Origin: Sva-07 sp963698565
Lineage (GTDB): Bacteria > Actinomycetota > Acidimicrobiia > Acidimicrobiales > Ilumatobacteraceae
Reading direction: 5' to 3'
DNA length: 64,000 bases
Assembly: GCA_963698565.1 (NCBI GenBank)
Contig: CAVORH010000040.1
Span: forward strand, 97,018-161,017
Shown here piece after piece: positions 1 through 7,945 of the stretch; positions within the stretch are counted from its first letter, which is position 1, and each line of letters starts with the position of its first letter. The notes beneath the pieces were generated by a model. It had not been told where the DNA came from. It ran no database searches and saw only the letters and a list, made by a program, of their open reading frames with translations. The translations under genes and the position numbers were made by a program.

Positions 1-627
1 CATCATGTCGCCCATGATCTCCTCGAGGGTGAAGCGCTTCGAGTAGGCCGCCAACGGGTTGAGCGTGGAGTGGGCGTGGTTCTTCTCGGAGATCTTGGCG
101 AACAGCTCGAAGTCGGCGCCGCCGTACTTGTGGCCGTACTCCATGCCGACCTGGGCGAACACGCCCGGCATCGTGTCGGTGCCGATGCGGCCGTCGGTGG
201 AGGTGACGGCGCCGAAGCGACCCTGTGGCTCCCACTCGTTGCCGTCCTTCTTGGCGCGGCCGCCACCGCCCAGCAGACCGACACCGGCGAGCTTCTCGAC
301 GCCGACGGCGAGGCCCATGTCGGACTCGCCCGCCTTGATCGACATGATCGCCGTGCGCAGTGCCGTGGCGCCCGTGGCGCAGGCGTTCGACACGTTGTAG
401 ACCGGGATGCCGGTCTGGCCGACCTGCTTCTGGATCTGTTGGCCGATGCCCCCGGACCCCATGAGGTTGCCCGCCGCCATCACGCCCATGTCGGCCATCG
501 TGACCCCGCCGTCGGCGAGCGCGGCCATCACGGCCTCCGATGCGAGGTCGACGACGTCGCGGTCGGTGTGCTTGCCGAACTTGGTCATGTTGATCCCGAG
601 GATCCAGATCTCGTCGCTGGCGCTCAT
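1..627 (-). CDS. Thiolase / acetyl-CoA acetyltransferase-like protein (C-terminus outside window)
   Basis: This is the N-terminal 209 codons of a thiolase-fold enzyme that would cleave or form a carbon-carbon bond on an acyl-CoA. It starts MSASDEIW and runs off the left edge with no stop. The nucleophile loop SNACATG places the acylated Cys near residue 83, as in SCP-x-like thiolases. The start ATG at 627 has a GGAG about 8 nt upstream. It lies downstream of the DUF35 OB-fold gene on the same strand. Such OB-fold proteins often partner thiolases in steroid side-chain or fatty-acid degradation, so a shared complex is plausible. The substrate cannot be read from the sequence. Confidence 0.88.
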   Translation of the reverse strand, partial: MSASDEIWILGINMTKFGKHTDRDVVDLASEAVMAALADGGVTMADMGVMAAGNLMGSGGIGQQIQKQVGQTGIPVYNVSNACATGATALRTAIMSIKAGESDMGLAVGVEKLAGVGLLGGGGRAKKDGNEWEPQGRFGAVTSTDGRIGTDTMPGVFAQVGMEYGHKYGGADFELFAKISEKNHAHSTLNPLAAYSKRFTLEEIMGDMM

Positions 628-657
628 GTCGGTACTCCGTTCAGGTGGTGCTCAGTC

Positions 658-707
658 GTTTGCGTCGAACTCTCGGTGGACCGGGCCACCGAGAATGCAA
701 CGCAAAC
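658..707. repeat. 50-bp GTTTGCG palindromic element, copy A
   Basis: This 50-bp imperfect inverted repeat begins GTTTGCG and ends CGCAAAC. Its 22-nt arms differ at three positions and surround a CCGG centre flanked by GGTGG and CCACC. Its reverse complement starts GTTTGCGTTGCATT, identical to the two copies near 47.5 kb. It lies between the DUF35 gene and the thiolase gene. Confidence 0.85.
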
Positions 708-709
708 GT

Positions 710-733
710 GGGGTTGGGGCGCGTGGGTTGGGG
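710..733 (+). other. G-quadruplex-capable tract beside palindrome copy A
   Basis: Four G runs of 4, 4, 3 and 4 bases are separated by loops of 2, 5 and 2 nt. The tract sits 2 nt after the 50-bp palindrome and ends at the stop codon of the DUF35 gene. Quadruplex formation is inferred from the pattern only. Confidence 0.5.
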
Positions 734-1144
734 TCAGGCGGGTTCGAAGGCGAAGCCGATCGCTTCGGTGCCGTGGTCGTCGGTGCCGAGCGAGTAGGTG
801 GTGAGGCGGACCTTCATGCCGGTGTGGACGTGATCGGCGTCGGGCTCGACGTTGCGCAGGTTGCCGCGAACGCTCGTGCCGTCGCAGTCGATCACGCCGG
901 AGACGAAGGGCACCTCGACGCCCGGTGCCGCGAACGCGACGATCGTGAACGTGCGCAGCTCGCCCTCGGTGGCGATCGGGACCTGGCGGAAGTCGGTCCG
1001 GAAGCAGGCGGCGCACGCATTGCGCCGATCGAAGAATCGCGCACCGCAGTTGGTGCACTCGTTTGCCACCAGGTGGGGGTCGCCGTCGTCGAGCACGAGG
1101 TACTCGACGAGTGGAACACGGGTCGGCGTTGCGGTGTCGGCCAT
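734..1144 (-). CDS. DUF35 zinc-ribbon/OB-fold protein (ChsH2-like)
   Basis: This 136-residue protein of the Zn-ribbon plus OB-fold (DUF35) class usually binds acyl-CoA and partners thiolases or MaoC-type hydratases. Two CxxC knuckles (ECTNC and CAAC) lie in the first 50 residues, followed by an OB-fold beta-rich half. The ATG at 1144 is preferred over an in-frame GTG at 1165. A TACGTT hexamer ends 7 nt before the ATG, the leaderless arrangement seen repeatedly in this window. It is followed on the same strand by the thiolase gene. The acyl-CoA role is family knowledge and the substrate is unknown. Confidence 0.85.
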   Translation of the reverse strand: MADTATPTRVPLVEYLVLDDGDPHLVANECTNCGARFFDRRNACAACFRTDFRQVPIATEGELRTFTIVAFAAPGVEVPFVSGVIDCDGTSVRGNLRNVEPDADHVHTGMKVRLTTYSLGTDDHGTEAIGFAFEPA

Positions 1145-1151
1145 TCCCTCG

Positions 1152-1157
1152 AACGTA
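1152..1157 (-). promoter_or_regulatory. Candidate -10 element for the DUF35 gene
   Basis: TACGTT on the minus strand, 7 nt upstream of the ATG at 1144. It is one of at least 13 TANNNT hexamers at this distance from a start. No clear -35 is visible. Confidence 0.45.
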
Positions 1158-1242
1158 CCGATCACGACGCTCGTCCGACGACCCGGGGAACCCGTCGCCC
1201 GGACGCGTGCGGGTCACGCCGGAACTCGTGGCCGGTGGTGGG

Positions 1243-1701
1243 TCAGCGAGCGGTGGCCATCTCGGTGAGCCAACCGGGGAGCCGGGTCGGGCGTCCGTCC
1301 GCAGTGACGCAACCGTGCACGGTCACCCCGGTGGCGCGCACCTGCGCCACGCCGTCGGGATCGTCGACGGTGATCAGATACGCCATCTGGAACGTGGCAC
1401 GCGTGGCGCCGGCCAGCGCCACGTGGACGTCGATCTCCTCGTCGAACTCCAGCGGCTGGCGGTACTGCACGAACGACTCCAACACGGGCGATTCGAGCCC
1501 GGCGTCGCGCCACTCGGTGAACGGATGTCCGATGTGGCGCAAGTACGCCACACGTGTCTCCTCGAAGTAGGCGAGGTGGTTGCTGTGGTGCACGATCCCC
1601 ATCGCATCGGTCTCGACGAACCGCACCCGGATGCGGTGGGCGAACTCGTAGTCGTCCGGTGAGGTCGACGGATCGATGGTCAAGCGCACGGCGGCGACCA
1701 T
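1243..1701 (-). CDS. Acyl-CoA thioesterase, hotdog fold (4HBT family)
   Basis: This 152-residue single-domain hotdog-fold protein resembles YbgC/FadM-type thioesterases that hydrolyse acyl-CoA to free acid and CoA. The signature near residues 32-46 reads DAMGIVHHSNHLAYFE. Its Asp is the usual catalytic residue and is followed by the helix-capping His and Asn. Length matches the family. It precedes the DUF35 gene and the partial thiolase on the minus strand, suggesting a small acyl-CoA operon. It starts at ATG 1701, with only a weak G-rich stretch upstream, and its 5' end overlaps nothing essential of the divergent ybaK gene. Confidence 0.87.
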   Translation of the reverse strand: MVAAVRLTIDPSTSPDDYEFAHRIRVRFVETDAMGIVHHSNHLAYFEETRVAYLRHIGHPFTEWRDAGLESPVLESFVQYRQPLEFDEEIDVHVALAGATRATFQMAYLITVDDPDGVAQVRATGVTVHGCVTADGRPTRLPGWLTEMATAR

Positions 1702-1744
1702 ACCGCCCGGTGGGATGTCGCGGCGGCCCGTCCGGGCTCGGTCC

Positions 1745-1750
1745 TACAGT
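1745..1750 (+). promoter_or_regulatory. Candidate -10 element for the YbaK gene
   Basis: TACAGT lies 6 nt upstream of the GTG at 1757, consistent with a leaderless transcript. It is the main reason for choosing that start. Confidence 0.5.
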
Positions 1751-1756
1751 GTCCGC

Positions 1757-2221
1757 GTGACCCCTGCTGTCGTGACGCTCACCGCCGCCGGCATCGAGCA
1801 CACGATCCACGAGTACGAACGCGGCGACGACCTGCACGACTTCGGGCGGGAGGCGGCCGAGGCGCTGGGACTGCCGTACGACCAGGTGTTCAAGACGCTC
1901 GTCGTGGTCGCCGACGACGAACTCGTCGTCGCCGTGGTCCCGGTCAGCTGCAAGCTCTCGATGAAGCGCGTGGCGGCCGCGGTCGGGGCGAAGAAGGCGG
2001 TGATGTGCGAGCCGGCCCGAGCCGAGCGTTCGTCGGGCTACATCGTCGGGGGCATCAGTCCCATCGGCCAGCGCAAGCAGCTGCGAACCGTGCTCGACGA
2101 GACGGTGGAGTTGTTCGACACGGTCTACGTCAGCGGCGGCAAGCGGGGCATGGACATCGGGTTGGCGCCAGCTGACCTGGTGGCCGTGCTCGACGCCATC
2201 GTCGCCCCGATCACCGCATGA
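1757..2221 (+). CDS. ybaK: YbaK/EbsC-family aminoacyl-tRNA deacylase
   Basis: This 154-residue editing domain of the YbaK/EbsC type would hydrolyse mischarged Cys-tRNA(Pro) or a similar aminoacyl-tRNA in trans. Family hallmarks include the QVFKTLVV segment, KKAVMCEP near the middle and the GGISPIGQRK loop. The GTG at 1757 gives a family-typical length; longer in-frame extensions run into the divergent thioesterase gene. A TACAGT box 6 nt upstream supports this start. The gene is convergent with the M48 peptidase gene, with 31 bp between stops. Confidence 0.92.
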   Translation: MTPAVVTLTAAGIEHTIHEYERGDDLHDFGREAAEALGLPYDQVFKTLVVVADDELVVAVVPVSCKLSMKRVAAAVGAKKAVMCEPARAERSSGYIVGGISPIGQRKQLRTVLDETVELFDTVYVSGGKRGMDIGLAPADLVAVLDAIVAPITA

Positions 2222-2252
2222 CGCCGGCAGGTCGGCGAACGGCCGCCAGCGC

Positions 2253-3146
2253 TCAGAGCGCCGGGTGGCGCATCAGCGCCTCGATGCGGGCGACGCGGGT
2301 CCGAGCGGGTGGGTGTGACGCACCGAGGCGGGCCCGCCAGCCGCGGGTGCGGTTCCCGGTGCCCGCCGCCAGGATCTGACGCAGTGCGCTGGCGAGCTCG
2401 CGACCGAAGCCCATCCGCACGGCCCGACGGTCGGCCTCGAACTCCGACGCGTGCCCGACCAGGTTCGCCAGCGCGTCGCTTCCGCGCAACGCCGCCGTGA
2501 ACACCCAGGACAACCCGCTGAAGATCACCGCGAGCACGGCACCGACGGTGGCGACCAGCGGTGAGTCACGCCCGAAGCTCTGCGCCGCGGCATGCGCCAC
2601 GTTCTCGAGGAAGAAGCCGATGCGGGCGAGCAGTACCACCGGTGCCGACAGCCAGTGGCCGATCGTGATCGACACGGTGTGCAGCCCCAGGTGGTGGCTC
2701 AGTTCGTGGGCGAGGACACCGCGGAGTTGGCCGTCGGACAGCTCGTCGACCGCGTAGGTGGTGACGACGACGAGGTGGCCCCCGCAGGCGTAGGCATTCA
2801 GCTCGTCCGACGGGAGCACCCGCACGACGTACCGGCTGGCGGGCAGGTGGTTGGCCTGCGCGATCTGGCCCCAGAGCGGCTCGATGATCGCCGCCTCGGT
2901 CGCCGATGGAACGCGAGCGCCCAGGATGGGGGTGAGCACGACGACCTGGATCGGGCGCACGAACAGTGCGAACCCGGCGAGCAGGAATCCGAGCACGAAC
3001 CACCAGAACGACAGCGGCGTCAACCAGCCGATCGGCAACCAGATCACGAAGAGCGCGAGCAGGCTGAACGGCACGATGGCGACGACGGGCGCGAAGGCCC
3101 AGATCGCTCCACGGTCGACGCGCCTGGCGCCCGGGTGTGCTCGCAT
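2253..3146 (-). CDS. M48-family membrane metallopeptidase
   Basis: This is a membrane-embedded zinc peptidase of the M48 (HtpX/Ste24-like) class. N-terminal hydrophobic segments at about residues 15-75 are followed by HELSHH near residues 147-152. Further hydrophobic segments come next, then SEFEADRR, which supplies the third zinc ligand. At 297 residues it matches bacterial HtpX-like proteins, which degrade damaged membrane proteins. ATG 3146 is preferred over GTG 3167 because a TATTCT hexamer lies between the two. It is transcribed away from the TPR/HD-GYP gene. Confidence 0.88.
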   Translation of the reverse strand: MRAHPGARRVDRGAIWAFAPVVAIVPFSLLALFVIWLPIGWLTPLSFWWFVLGFLLAGFALFVRPIQVVVLTPILGARVPSATEAAIIEPLWGQIAQANHLPASRYVVRVLPSDELNAYACGGHLVVVTTYAVDELSDGQLRGVLAHELSHHLGLHTVSITIGHWLSAPVVLLARIGFFLENVAHAAAQSFGRDSPLVATVGAVLAVIFSGLSWVFTAALRGSDALANLVGHASEFEADRRAVRMGFGRELASALRQILAAGTGNRTRGWRARLGASHPPARTRVARIEALMRHPAL

Positions 3147-3299
3147 AGCGGTGGTCAGAATACGCACCGCGGTTGCGCGGGCGGCGCGGTCTGGTGTTGT
3201 TCAAGATCATCTGAGGTCCTGTCCGAGGGCCAGCCCACCGGTTACTGTCGTACCCCGATCGGCGTGCGAAGTCCGATCTTGGCGGAGCGAGGAATCAGG

Positions 3300-5030
3300 G
3301 TGCAGAAAACGTCGACGGCAGCGATCACTGTCGAGCAGCAGCGTGTGCGTTCCCTGCTCGACGAGTCCGCGCGCTGCCGTGCCTCGGACGTCGACCGAGC
3401 TCGCCAGCTCGCCCTCGACGCACGCGTGGTGGCCCGGGCCCACGACCTTCGGAGCCCCGAAGCGGAGGCGCTGTACCAGCTCGCGTCGATCGCCCACCAG
3501 CGTGGGCGCAGCGAGTACGCCTTCGCGTTGGCGTCGGAGGCGGTCGAGCTCGCCGAGCCCAACGAGGCCAGCCTCACCCTCGCGTGGTCGCTCCACCTGA
3601 TCGGGGTCGTCTACTACCAGGCCAGCAACTATCCCGGTGCGCTCGACAACTGTCTGCGAGCGCTCCAGGTGTACCGAGCCACCGAGCACGCCGTCGACGA
3701 GGGACGGATCCTGCACTCGATCGCGGCGATCTACCAGTCGATGGCCGACTACGACCGCGCGATCAGCACGTACGAGAACGCCCTCGCCGTCAACGAGGCG
3801 CTGGGCCGACCCGACGTCGATGCCATGGTGCTCGGCAACCTCGCTCGCATCCGGGGGCGACGTGGCGAACACCTCGAAGCGATCGGGCTCGGACGCCGGG
3901 CGGTCGATCTCGCTCGTGTGCATGCTCCTGCGCTGGTCGGCAGCCTGCTCGCCGACCTCGCCGAGGCGCATGCGGGAGTGGCCGATCGCGCCGGGGCCGA
4001 CTCCTGCTTCTCGGAGGCCCGACAGGACTGGGGCCGGCGGGCGACCGCCGGCGAGCAGCTCAGCGCTGCCGAACAGCTCGGGGTCATGGTGTCCGAGGGT
4101 CGGGTCGCGTTGCGCAACGGCGACGCCGATGGTGCCATCGCGACGCTGCTCGCCGCCCTCGATCTCGCCGATCGCACCGACCACCGCGAGCTCGAACTCG
4201 AACTGCACGATCTCCTGGCGATCGCCTGCAAACAGGCCGGGCGGTTCGCCGAAGCGCTCGAACACCGCGAGCGGCACTTCGCGCTCCATCGCGAGATCTT
4301 CACCGACGCCGCCGATCTCCGGCTCCGCACGATCCAGGTGGCCCACGACAACGAGTCGGCCCGCCAGCTCGCCGAGATCACCAGGTTGAAGACCACCGGC
4401 CTCATTGCCGACTATGCGGCCGAGCACGCCGACGTCGATGCGTACCACCTCGAGGCGTACGAACGGGTTGCGGCGCTCGCCGAGTTCCGAGGCGGCAACA
4501 CCACCAAGCACACCAATGCGGTCGGTGACCTCGCCGCGGAGATCGGCCACGCGATCGGTCAGGCGCCGGAGTGGTGCGAACGGTTGCGTCTCGCGGCCCG
4601 CCTCCACGACATCGGCAAGGTCGCGGTGTCCGACACGGTGCTGCTCAAGCCCGGTCCGCTCACGGTCGACGAGTACGACGAGGTCAAGCAGCACACGGTG
4701 CTCGGACGGCGACTGTTGTCCGGGGTGTCCACCGAACTCTTCACCCTCGCGGCCGAGGTCGCCTGGTCGCATCACGAGTGGTGGGACGGGTCGGGCTACC
4801 CCAACGGCCTCAGCGGCCTGGCGATCCCGTTGTCCGGTCGCATCGTCACGATCGCCGACGTGTTCGACTCGTTGTCGACCCGGCGCGTCTACAAGCGCGA
4901 GTGGAACCCCGCCGAGGCCGTCCGGTTCGTGATGTCCGGTTCCGGTACGCAGTTCCAGCCGGATCTCGTCGACGCGTTCGTCAAGGTGATGGTTGCCCGC
5001 CATCCCGATCTCGCTCCCCAGCTCGGCTGA
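3300..5030 (+). CDS. TPR-repeat protein with C-terminal HD-GYP domain
   Basis: This 576-residue cytosolic protein has an N-terminal alpha-helical half (about residues 20-350) that reads as tetratricopeptide repeats, for example LYQLASIAHQRG and AAIYQSMADYDRAISTYENAL. The C-terminal third carries HDIGK (His-Asp at 436-437) and GYPNGL (499-504), the two signatures of HD-GYP cyclic-di-GMP phosphodiesterases. No membrane span or receiver domain is visible, so the TPR half probably senses a protein partner. GTG 3300 has GAGGA upstream; longer in-frame reading overlaps the M48 gene. Phosphodiesterase activity is inferred. Confidence 0.87.
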   Translation: MQKTSTAAITVEQQRVRSLLDESARCRASDVDRARQLALDARVVARAHDLRSPEAEALYQLASIAHQRGRSEYAFALASEAVELAEPNEASLTLAWSLHLIGVVYYQASNYPGALDNCLRALQVYRATEHAVDEGRILHSIAAIYQSMADYDRAISTYENALAVNEALGRPDVDAMVLGNLARIRGRRGEHLEAIGLGRRAVDLARVHAPALVGSLLADLAEAHAGVADRAGADSCFSEARQDWGRRATAGEQLSAAEQLGVMVSEGRVALRNGDADGAIATLLAALDLADRTDHRELELELHDLLAIACKQAGRFAEALEHRERHFALHREIFTDAADLRLRTIQVAHDNESARQLAEITRLKTTGLIADYAAEHADVDAYHLEAYERVAALAEFRGGNTTKHTNAVGDLAAEIGHAIGQAPEWCERLRLAARLHDIGKVAVSDTVLLKPGPLTVDEYDEVKQHTVLGRRLLSGVSTELFTLAAEVAWSHHEWWDGSGYPNGLSGLAIPLSGRIVTIADVFDSLSTRRVYKREWNPAEAVRFVMSGSGTQFQPDLVDAFVKVMVARHPDLAPQLG

Positions 5031-5073
5031 CCCGCCGGCTCGGCCCGTCAGATCGGCCCGTCAGATCGGATGG

Positions 5074-5712
5074 TCAGCGCAGCGCGTTGGCCACCCAGCG
5101 ACGCACGAAGGCGGCCAGGTCGTCGACGGTGACGTCGTCGCCGAGGCGTCCGTTGCGGTACGAGTTGGAGAACGACGACACCGCGCCGAGCACTCCGACC
5201 GCGATCAGCCGCGATGGCGCGTCGGCGATGTCGCCGGCCCGTTGCCCCTCCTCGACGAGTCGCTGCACGTCGTCGAGATAGACGCCGGCTCCCTCGTCGA
5301 GGACCCCGGCGACGTCGGGATCGGTGCGTTCGACATCGAGCAGCGCGAAGTAGGCCGCGTGGTCGGCCATGAATCGGACGCTCGCCTCGGCCCCGTCGGC
5401 GAGACGTGTCACCGCCGAGGTGGACGGATCGAGCACGGCCCCCTGGGCGCGTCGCAACCGGAGGCGCATCGTGCGCACGAGTTCGGCGAAGAGGTCGCCC
5501 TTCGTCGGGAAGTACCAGTAGAAGAGTCCCTTGGCGACGCCGGCCGCAGCGCAGATGTCGGCGATCCGTGTGGCCGCGTAGCCGCGATCGGCGAACAGTT
5601 CCGCTGCGGCAGCGAGCAGCTGCTGTTTGCGTTCGAGGCCGTGCTCGGTGTGACGGCGCTCGTCAGCGGGCTCCCGGGACGCAGGGGAGTCGAGTCGGCC
5701 GGCGTTCGTCAC
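5074..5712 (-). CDS. TetR-family transcriptional regulator
   Basis: This 212-residue repressor-type protein has an N-terminal helix-turn-helix (LLAAAAELFADRGYAATRIADIC, then AAGVAKGLFYWYFPTKGDL) at about residues 35-80. The C-terminal all-helical ligand domain is variable. GTG 5712 is the only start that keeps the gene out of the divergent ferredoxin gene. A 28-bp palindrome lies 15 bp upstream, between the two genes, and is the obvious operator for autoregulation and control of the ferredoxin. The inducing ligand is unknown. Confidence 0.9.
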   Translation of the reverse strand: MTNAGRLDSPASREPADERRHTEHGLERKQQLLAAAAELFADRGYAATRIADICAAAGVAKGLFYWYFPTKGDLFAELVRTMRLRLRRAQGAVLDPSTSAVTRLADGAEASVRFMADHAAYFALLDVERTDPDVAGVLDEGAGVYLDDVQRLVEEGQRAGDIADAPSRLIAVGVLGAVSSFSNSYRNGRLGDDVTVDDLAAFVRRWVANALR

Positions 5713-5726
5713 GGCGGACAGTCCAA

Positions 5727-5754
5727 CCGATCTTGACCCGTGGGTCAAGATCGG
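5727..5754. promoter_or_regulatory. 28-bp palindromic operator between tetR and ferredoxin
   Basis: Perfect 13-bp arms, CCGATCTTGACCC and its complement, flank a central GT. The site lies in the divergent TetR/ferredoxin intergenic region, over the expected -35 position of the ferredoxin promoter. Size and symmetry fit a TetR dimer site. Confidence 0.75.
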
Positions 5755-5782
5755 CTGCGGGCCCGTGGCTACCATGACCGCG

Positions 5783-6094
5783 ATGTCCGGCACTCGAGAC
5801 GAGCGCATCGAGGCGCGCAGGCGCAACGAGAAGTGGCGGAACGTGCCCTTGCGCATCGAGATGTCCGAGTGCATCAACTGCGACGCCTGCCTGCGGCACT
5901 GCCCGCCGCACTTCGGTGCGATCTTCAACCACGGCGCCGACGTGATCATCATCCCGGAGCTGTGCAGCGGATGCGACAAGTGCCTGCCCGCCTGCCCGGT
6001 CGACTGCATCTATCCCGACCCCGACTGGGAGGCGTCCACCGTCCCCGACGACTGGTGGGACGAGCCCCTCAGCGACAACGACCCCTACCGCTGA
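5783..6094 (+). CDS. 2[4Fe-4S] ferredoxin
   Basis: This roughly 103-residue electron carrier has two cluster-binding motifs, CINCDACLRHCPP and CSGCDKCLPACPVDC, each CxxCxxCxxxC(P). The protein has a basic N-terminal stretch and an acidic C-terminal tail. ATG 5783 is chosen because a TACCAT hexamer lies 7 nt upstream; ATG 5774 and GTG 5765 are in-frame alternatives. Control by the divergent TetR protein through the palindrome at 5727-5754 is likely. No dedicated oxidoreductase is adjacent, so the redox partner is unknown. Confidence 0.88.
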   Translation: MSGTRDERIEARRRNEKWRNVPLRIEMSECINCDACLRHCPPHFGAIFNHGADVIIIPELCSGCDKCLPACPVDCIYPDPDWEASTVPDDWWDEPLSDNDPYR

Positions 6095-6116
6095 CCCTGG
6101 CATCGGGGGTTCGACC

Positions 6117-6147
6117 GTGACGCCGGGGGTCTGACCCCCGGCGTCAC
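6117..6147. repeat. GGGGTC-core palindrome, copy 1
   Basis: A perfect 31-bp palindrome with 15-bp arms (GTGACGCCGGGGGTC) around a central T, between the ferredoxin and esterase genes on the same strand. It belongs to the six-copy family described in the findings and could act as a terminator hairpin. Confidence 0.85.
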
Positions 6148-6209
6148 CGTTGCGAACTTCGGGTGGGTGGGGTTCCGGAGTGGGGCTCGACCGAGTAGAA
6201 ACGACACCC

Positions 6210-6974
6210 ATGACGACGCCACCGATTCTCCCCGGAGCCGAACCGATGTCGCACGAGGGCACGACCGATGTCGGTGTCCTGGTGCTCCACGGGTTCACCG
6301 GCAACCCATCGTCGATGCGCGGCGTCGCCGAGGCGATGGCCGCCCTCGGCCATCACGTCGAGATGCCCCGGCTCCCCGGGCACGGCACGACGATCGTCGA
6401 CATGCTCGACACGACCTGGGCCGACTGGACCGCGGAGGTCGCCGCAGCCCATGGTCGACTGGCCGAGCGAACCGACTCGATCGTCGTGGTCGGTCTGAGC
6501 ATGGGTGGCGCACTGACGCTGTGGGCGGGGATGAACCTCCCGAACGTGGTGGGTCTCGTCTGCATCAACCCCGCGACGATCGCCCAGCCACCCGCCGTCC
6601 TCGAGATGATCGCCGAGATGGTCGCCGAAGGCACCGAGGTGGCGCCGGCGATCGGCGGTGACATCGCCGATCCCGATCAGACCGAGATCGCCTACGACGG
6701 GCTGCCGTTGCGGCCGATGCTGTCGTTCATGCACGACGGCATCACGCCCATGACCGATCGGTACGGCGAGCTCACCATGCCGCTGCTCCTGATCACGTCA
6801 CGACAGGACCACGTCGTCGAGCCGGTCAACAGCGAGCACCTGGCGGTGAACTACGGCGGTGACGTCGAGCACGTGTGGCTCGAGCGCAGCTACCACGTGG
6901 CCACCCAGGACTACGACGCCGACGAGATCAACCGACGAGCCGGCGAGTTCGTCGCTCGCGTCACCGCGGGCTGA
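6210..6974 (+). CDS. Alpha/beta hydrolase, carboxylesterase/monoacylglycerol lipase type
   Basis: This 254-residue serine hydrolase resembles Est30-like carboxylesterases. The oxyanion region is LHGFTGNP and the nucleophile elbow is GLSMGG. The acid residue is in SRQDHVVEP and the catalytic His in SYHVAT, giving a complete triad in the expected order. It lacks a signal peptide. ATG 6210 is chosen because the upstream in-frame extension overlaps the palindrome at 6117-6147. The stop is 2 bp before the GTG of lgt, so the two are probably co-translated. The natural ester substrate is unknown. Confidence 0.87.
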   Translation: MTTPPILPGAEPMSHEGTTDVGVLVLHGFTGNPSSMRGVAEAMAALGHHVEMPRLPGHGTTIVDMLDTTWADWTAEVAAAHGRLAERTDSIVVVGLSMGGALTLWAGMNLPNVVGLVCINPATIAQPPAVLEMIAEMVAEGTEVAPAIGGDIADPDQTEIAYDGLPLRPMLSFMHDGITPMTDRYGELTMPLLLITSRQDHVVEPVNSEHLAVNYGGDVEHVWLERSYHVATQDYDADEINRRAGEFVARVTAG

Positions 6975-6976
6975 CC

Positions 6977-7903
6977 GTGCTGGCCGAGATCCCGAGTCCG
7001 TCGTTCAACTCGATCGACATCGGGCCACTGAGCCTGAACCTGTACGGGCTGATGATCGCGCTGGGCGTGGTCGCAGCCGTCTGGCTGTTCGGCAAGCGCC
7101 TCGAAGAACGCGGGGTCGGGACCAAGGACGACGCGAGCGCCATCGCGATCTGGGCCGTGCTCGCCGGAGTGATCGGTGCCCGGCTCTACCACGTGGTCAC
7201 CGACTACGACCGCTTCCGCAACAACTGGGGCGAGATCCCGGCGATCTGGAACGGGGGCCTGGGCATCCCGGGCGGGCTGCTGTTCGGAACCGCGGTCGGC
7301 ATGTACATGGCGCAGCGGCGGAACATCCCGATCGCGGTCGGTGCAACGTGCGCGGCTCCGGCCATCGCCCTCGCCCAGGCGATCGGTCGATGGGGCAACT
7401 ACTTCAACCAGGAGCTCTACGGCCGCCCCACCGATCTGCCGTGGGCGCTGCAGATCGACGCCAACCACCTCGAAGCCGGCTACGCCGTCGGCACCACGTT
7501 CCACCCGACGTTCCTCTACGAGTCGTTGTGGAGCCTCGGGCTCTGTCTGGTGTTGCTGTGGATCGACAGGAAGTGGCGGCCCGCTCCCGGCCAGCTCTTC
7601 GTGATGTACGTGATCGGCTACGGCACCGGCCGCTTCTGGGTCGAGGGACTTCGGATCGATCGCGCCGACGAGTTCTTCGGGCTCCGCCTCAACCAGATCG
7701 TGGCGCTCGCCGCCGTGGTCATCGGCGTGGTCGTGCTGCTGTGGATGCGCCGGCACCCGATCCCGGAGCCGATCGTCGGCGGTTCGGACGATCGGTCCGG
7801 GGAGTCGGAGGAGGACGACCTCTCGGCGGTCGTGCCCGACGACAGCACCGACGACAGCACCGATGACGGCACCGACGACGAGACGTCGCCGACCGAGCCG
7901 TAG
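6977..7903 (+). CDS. lgt: Prolipoprotein diacylglyceryl transferase
   Basis: Lgt transfers diacylglycerol from phosphatidylglycerol to the lipobox Cys of prolipoproteins at the inner membrane. The 308-residue protein has about seven membrane segments, the GGLGIPGGL loop and the family signature GRWGNYFNQELYG. It ends in a hydrophilic tail rich in Asp, Ser and Thr with short repeats of DDSTDD (about residues 275-308), which is not needed for catalysis. GTG 6977 follows the esterase stop by 2 bp. The lipoprotein at 57777-58514 would be a client. Confidence 0.94.
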   Translation: MLAEIPSPSFNSIDIGPLSLNLYGLMIALGVVAAVWLFGKRLEERGVGTKDDASAIAIWAVLAGVIGARLYHVVTDYDRFRNNWGEIPAIWNGGLGIPGGLLFGTAVGMYMAQRRNIPIAVGATCAAPAIALAQAIGRWGNYFNQELYGRPTDLPWALQIDANHLEAGYAVGTTFHPTFLYESLWSLGLCLVLLWIDRKWRPAPGQLFVMYVIGYGTGRFWVEGLRIDRADEFFGLRLNQIVALAAVVIGVVVLLWMRRHPIPEPIVGGSDDRSGESEEDDLSAVVPDDSTDDSTDDGTDDETSPTEP

Positions 7904-7945
7904 CCGTCCGAGATCCAGCCGACCGGCGACGGGGCGCTCGCCGTG

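Noticed and set aside
624..1217. Overlapping Arg-rich minus-strand frame covering the 50-bp repeat and the DUF35 gene
   Set aside because: It reads through the palindrome and has no recognisable domain. The DUF35 frame with its zinc ribbon explains the region.
3207..5003. Long antisense reading frame of about 600 codons opposite the TPR/HD-GYP gene
   Set aside because: Its translation is low-complexity Arg/Gly/Val-rich sequence with no family motifs. It mirrors the third-position GC bias of the real gene, as do similar long frames opposite GH36, gatA, the antiporter, GH3 and the OYE gene.
5041..5066. Tandem 13-bp direct repeat CGGCCCGTCAGAT between the HD-GYP and TetR genes
   Set aside because: Only two short copies are present, with no symmetry and no second locus. 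It is probably a local duplication near converging 3' ends.
7840..7890. Short repeats in the 3' end of lgt that could be a CRISPR or regulatory array
   Set aside because: They are in-frame codons for an Asp/Ser/Thr tail (DDSTDD) with no spacers and are explained by protein sequence.
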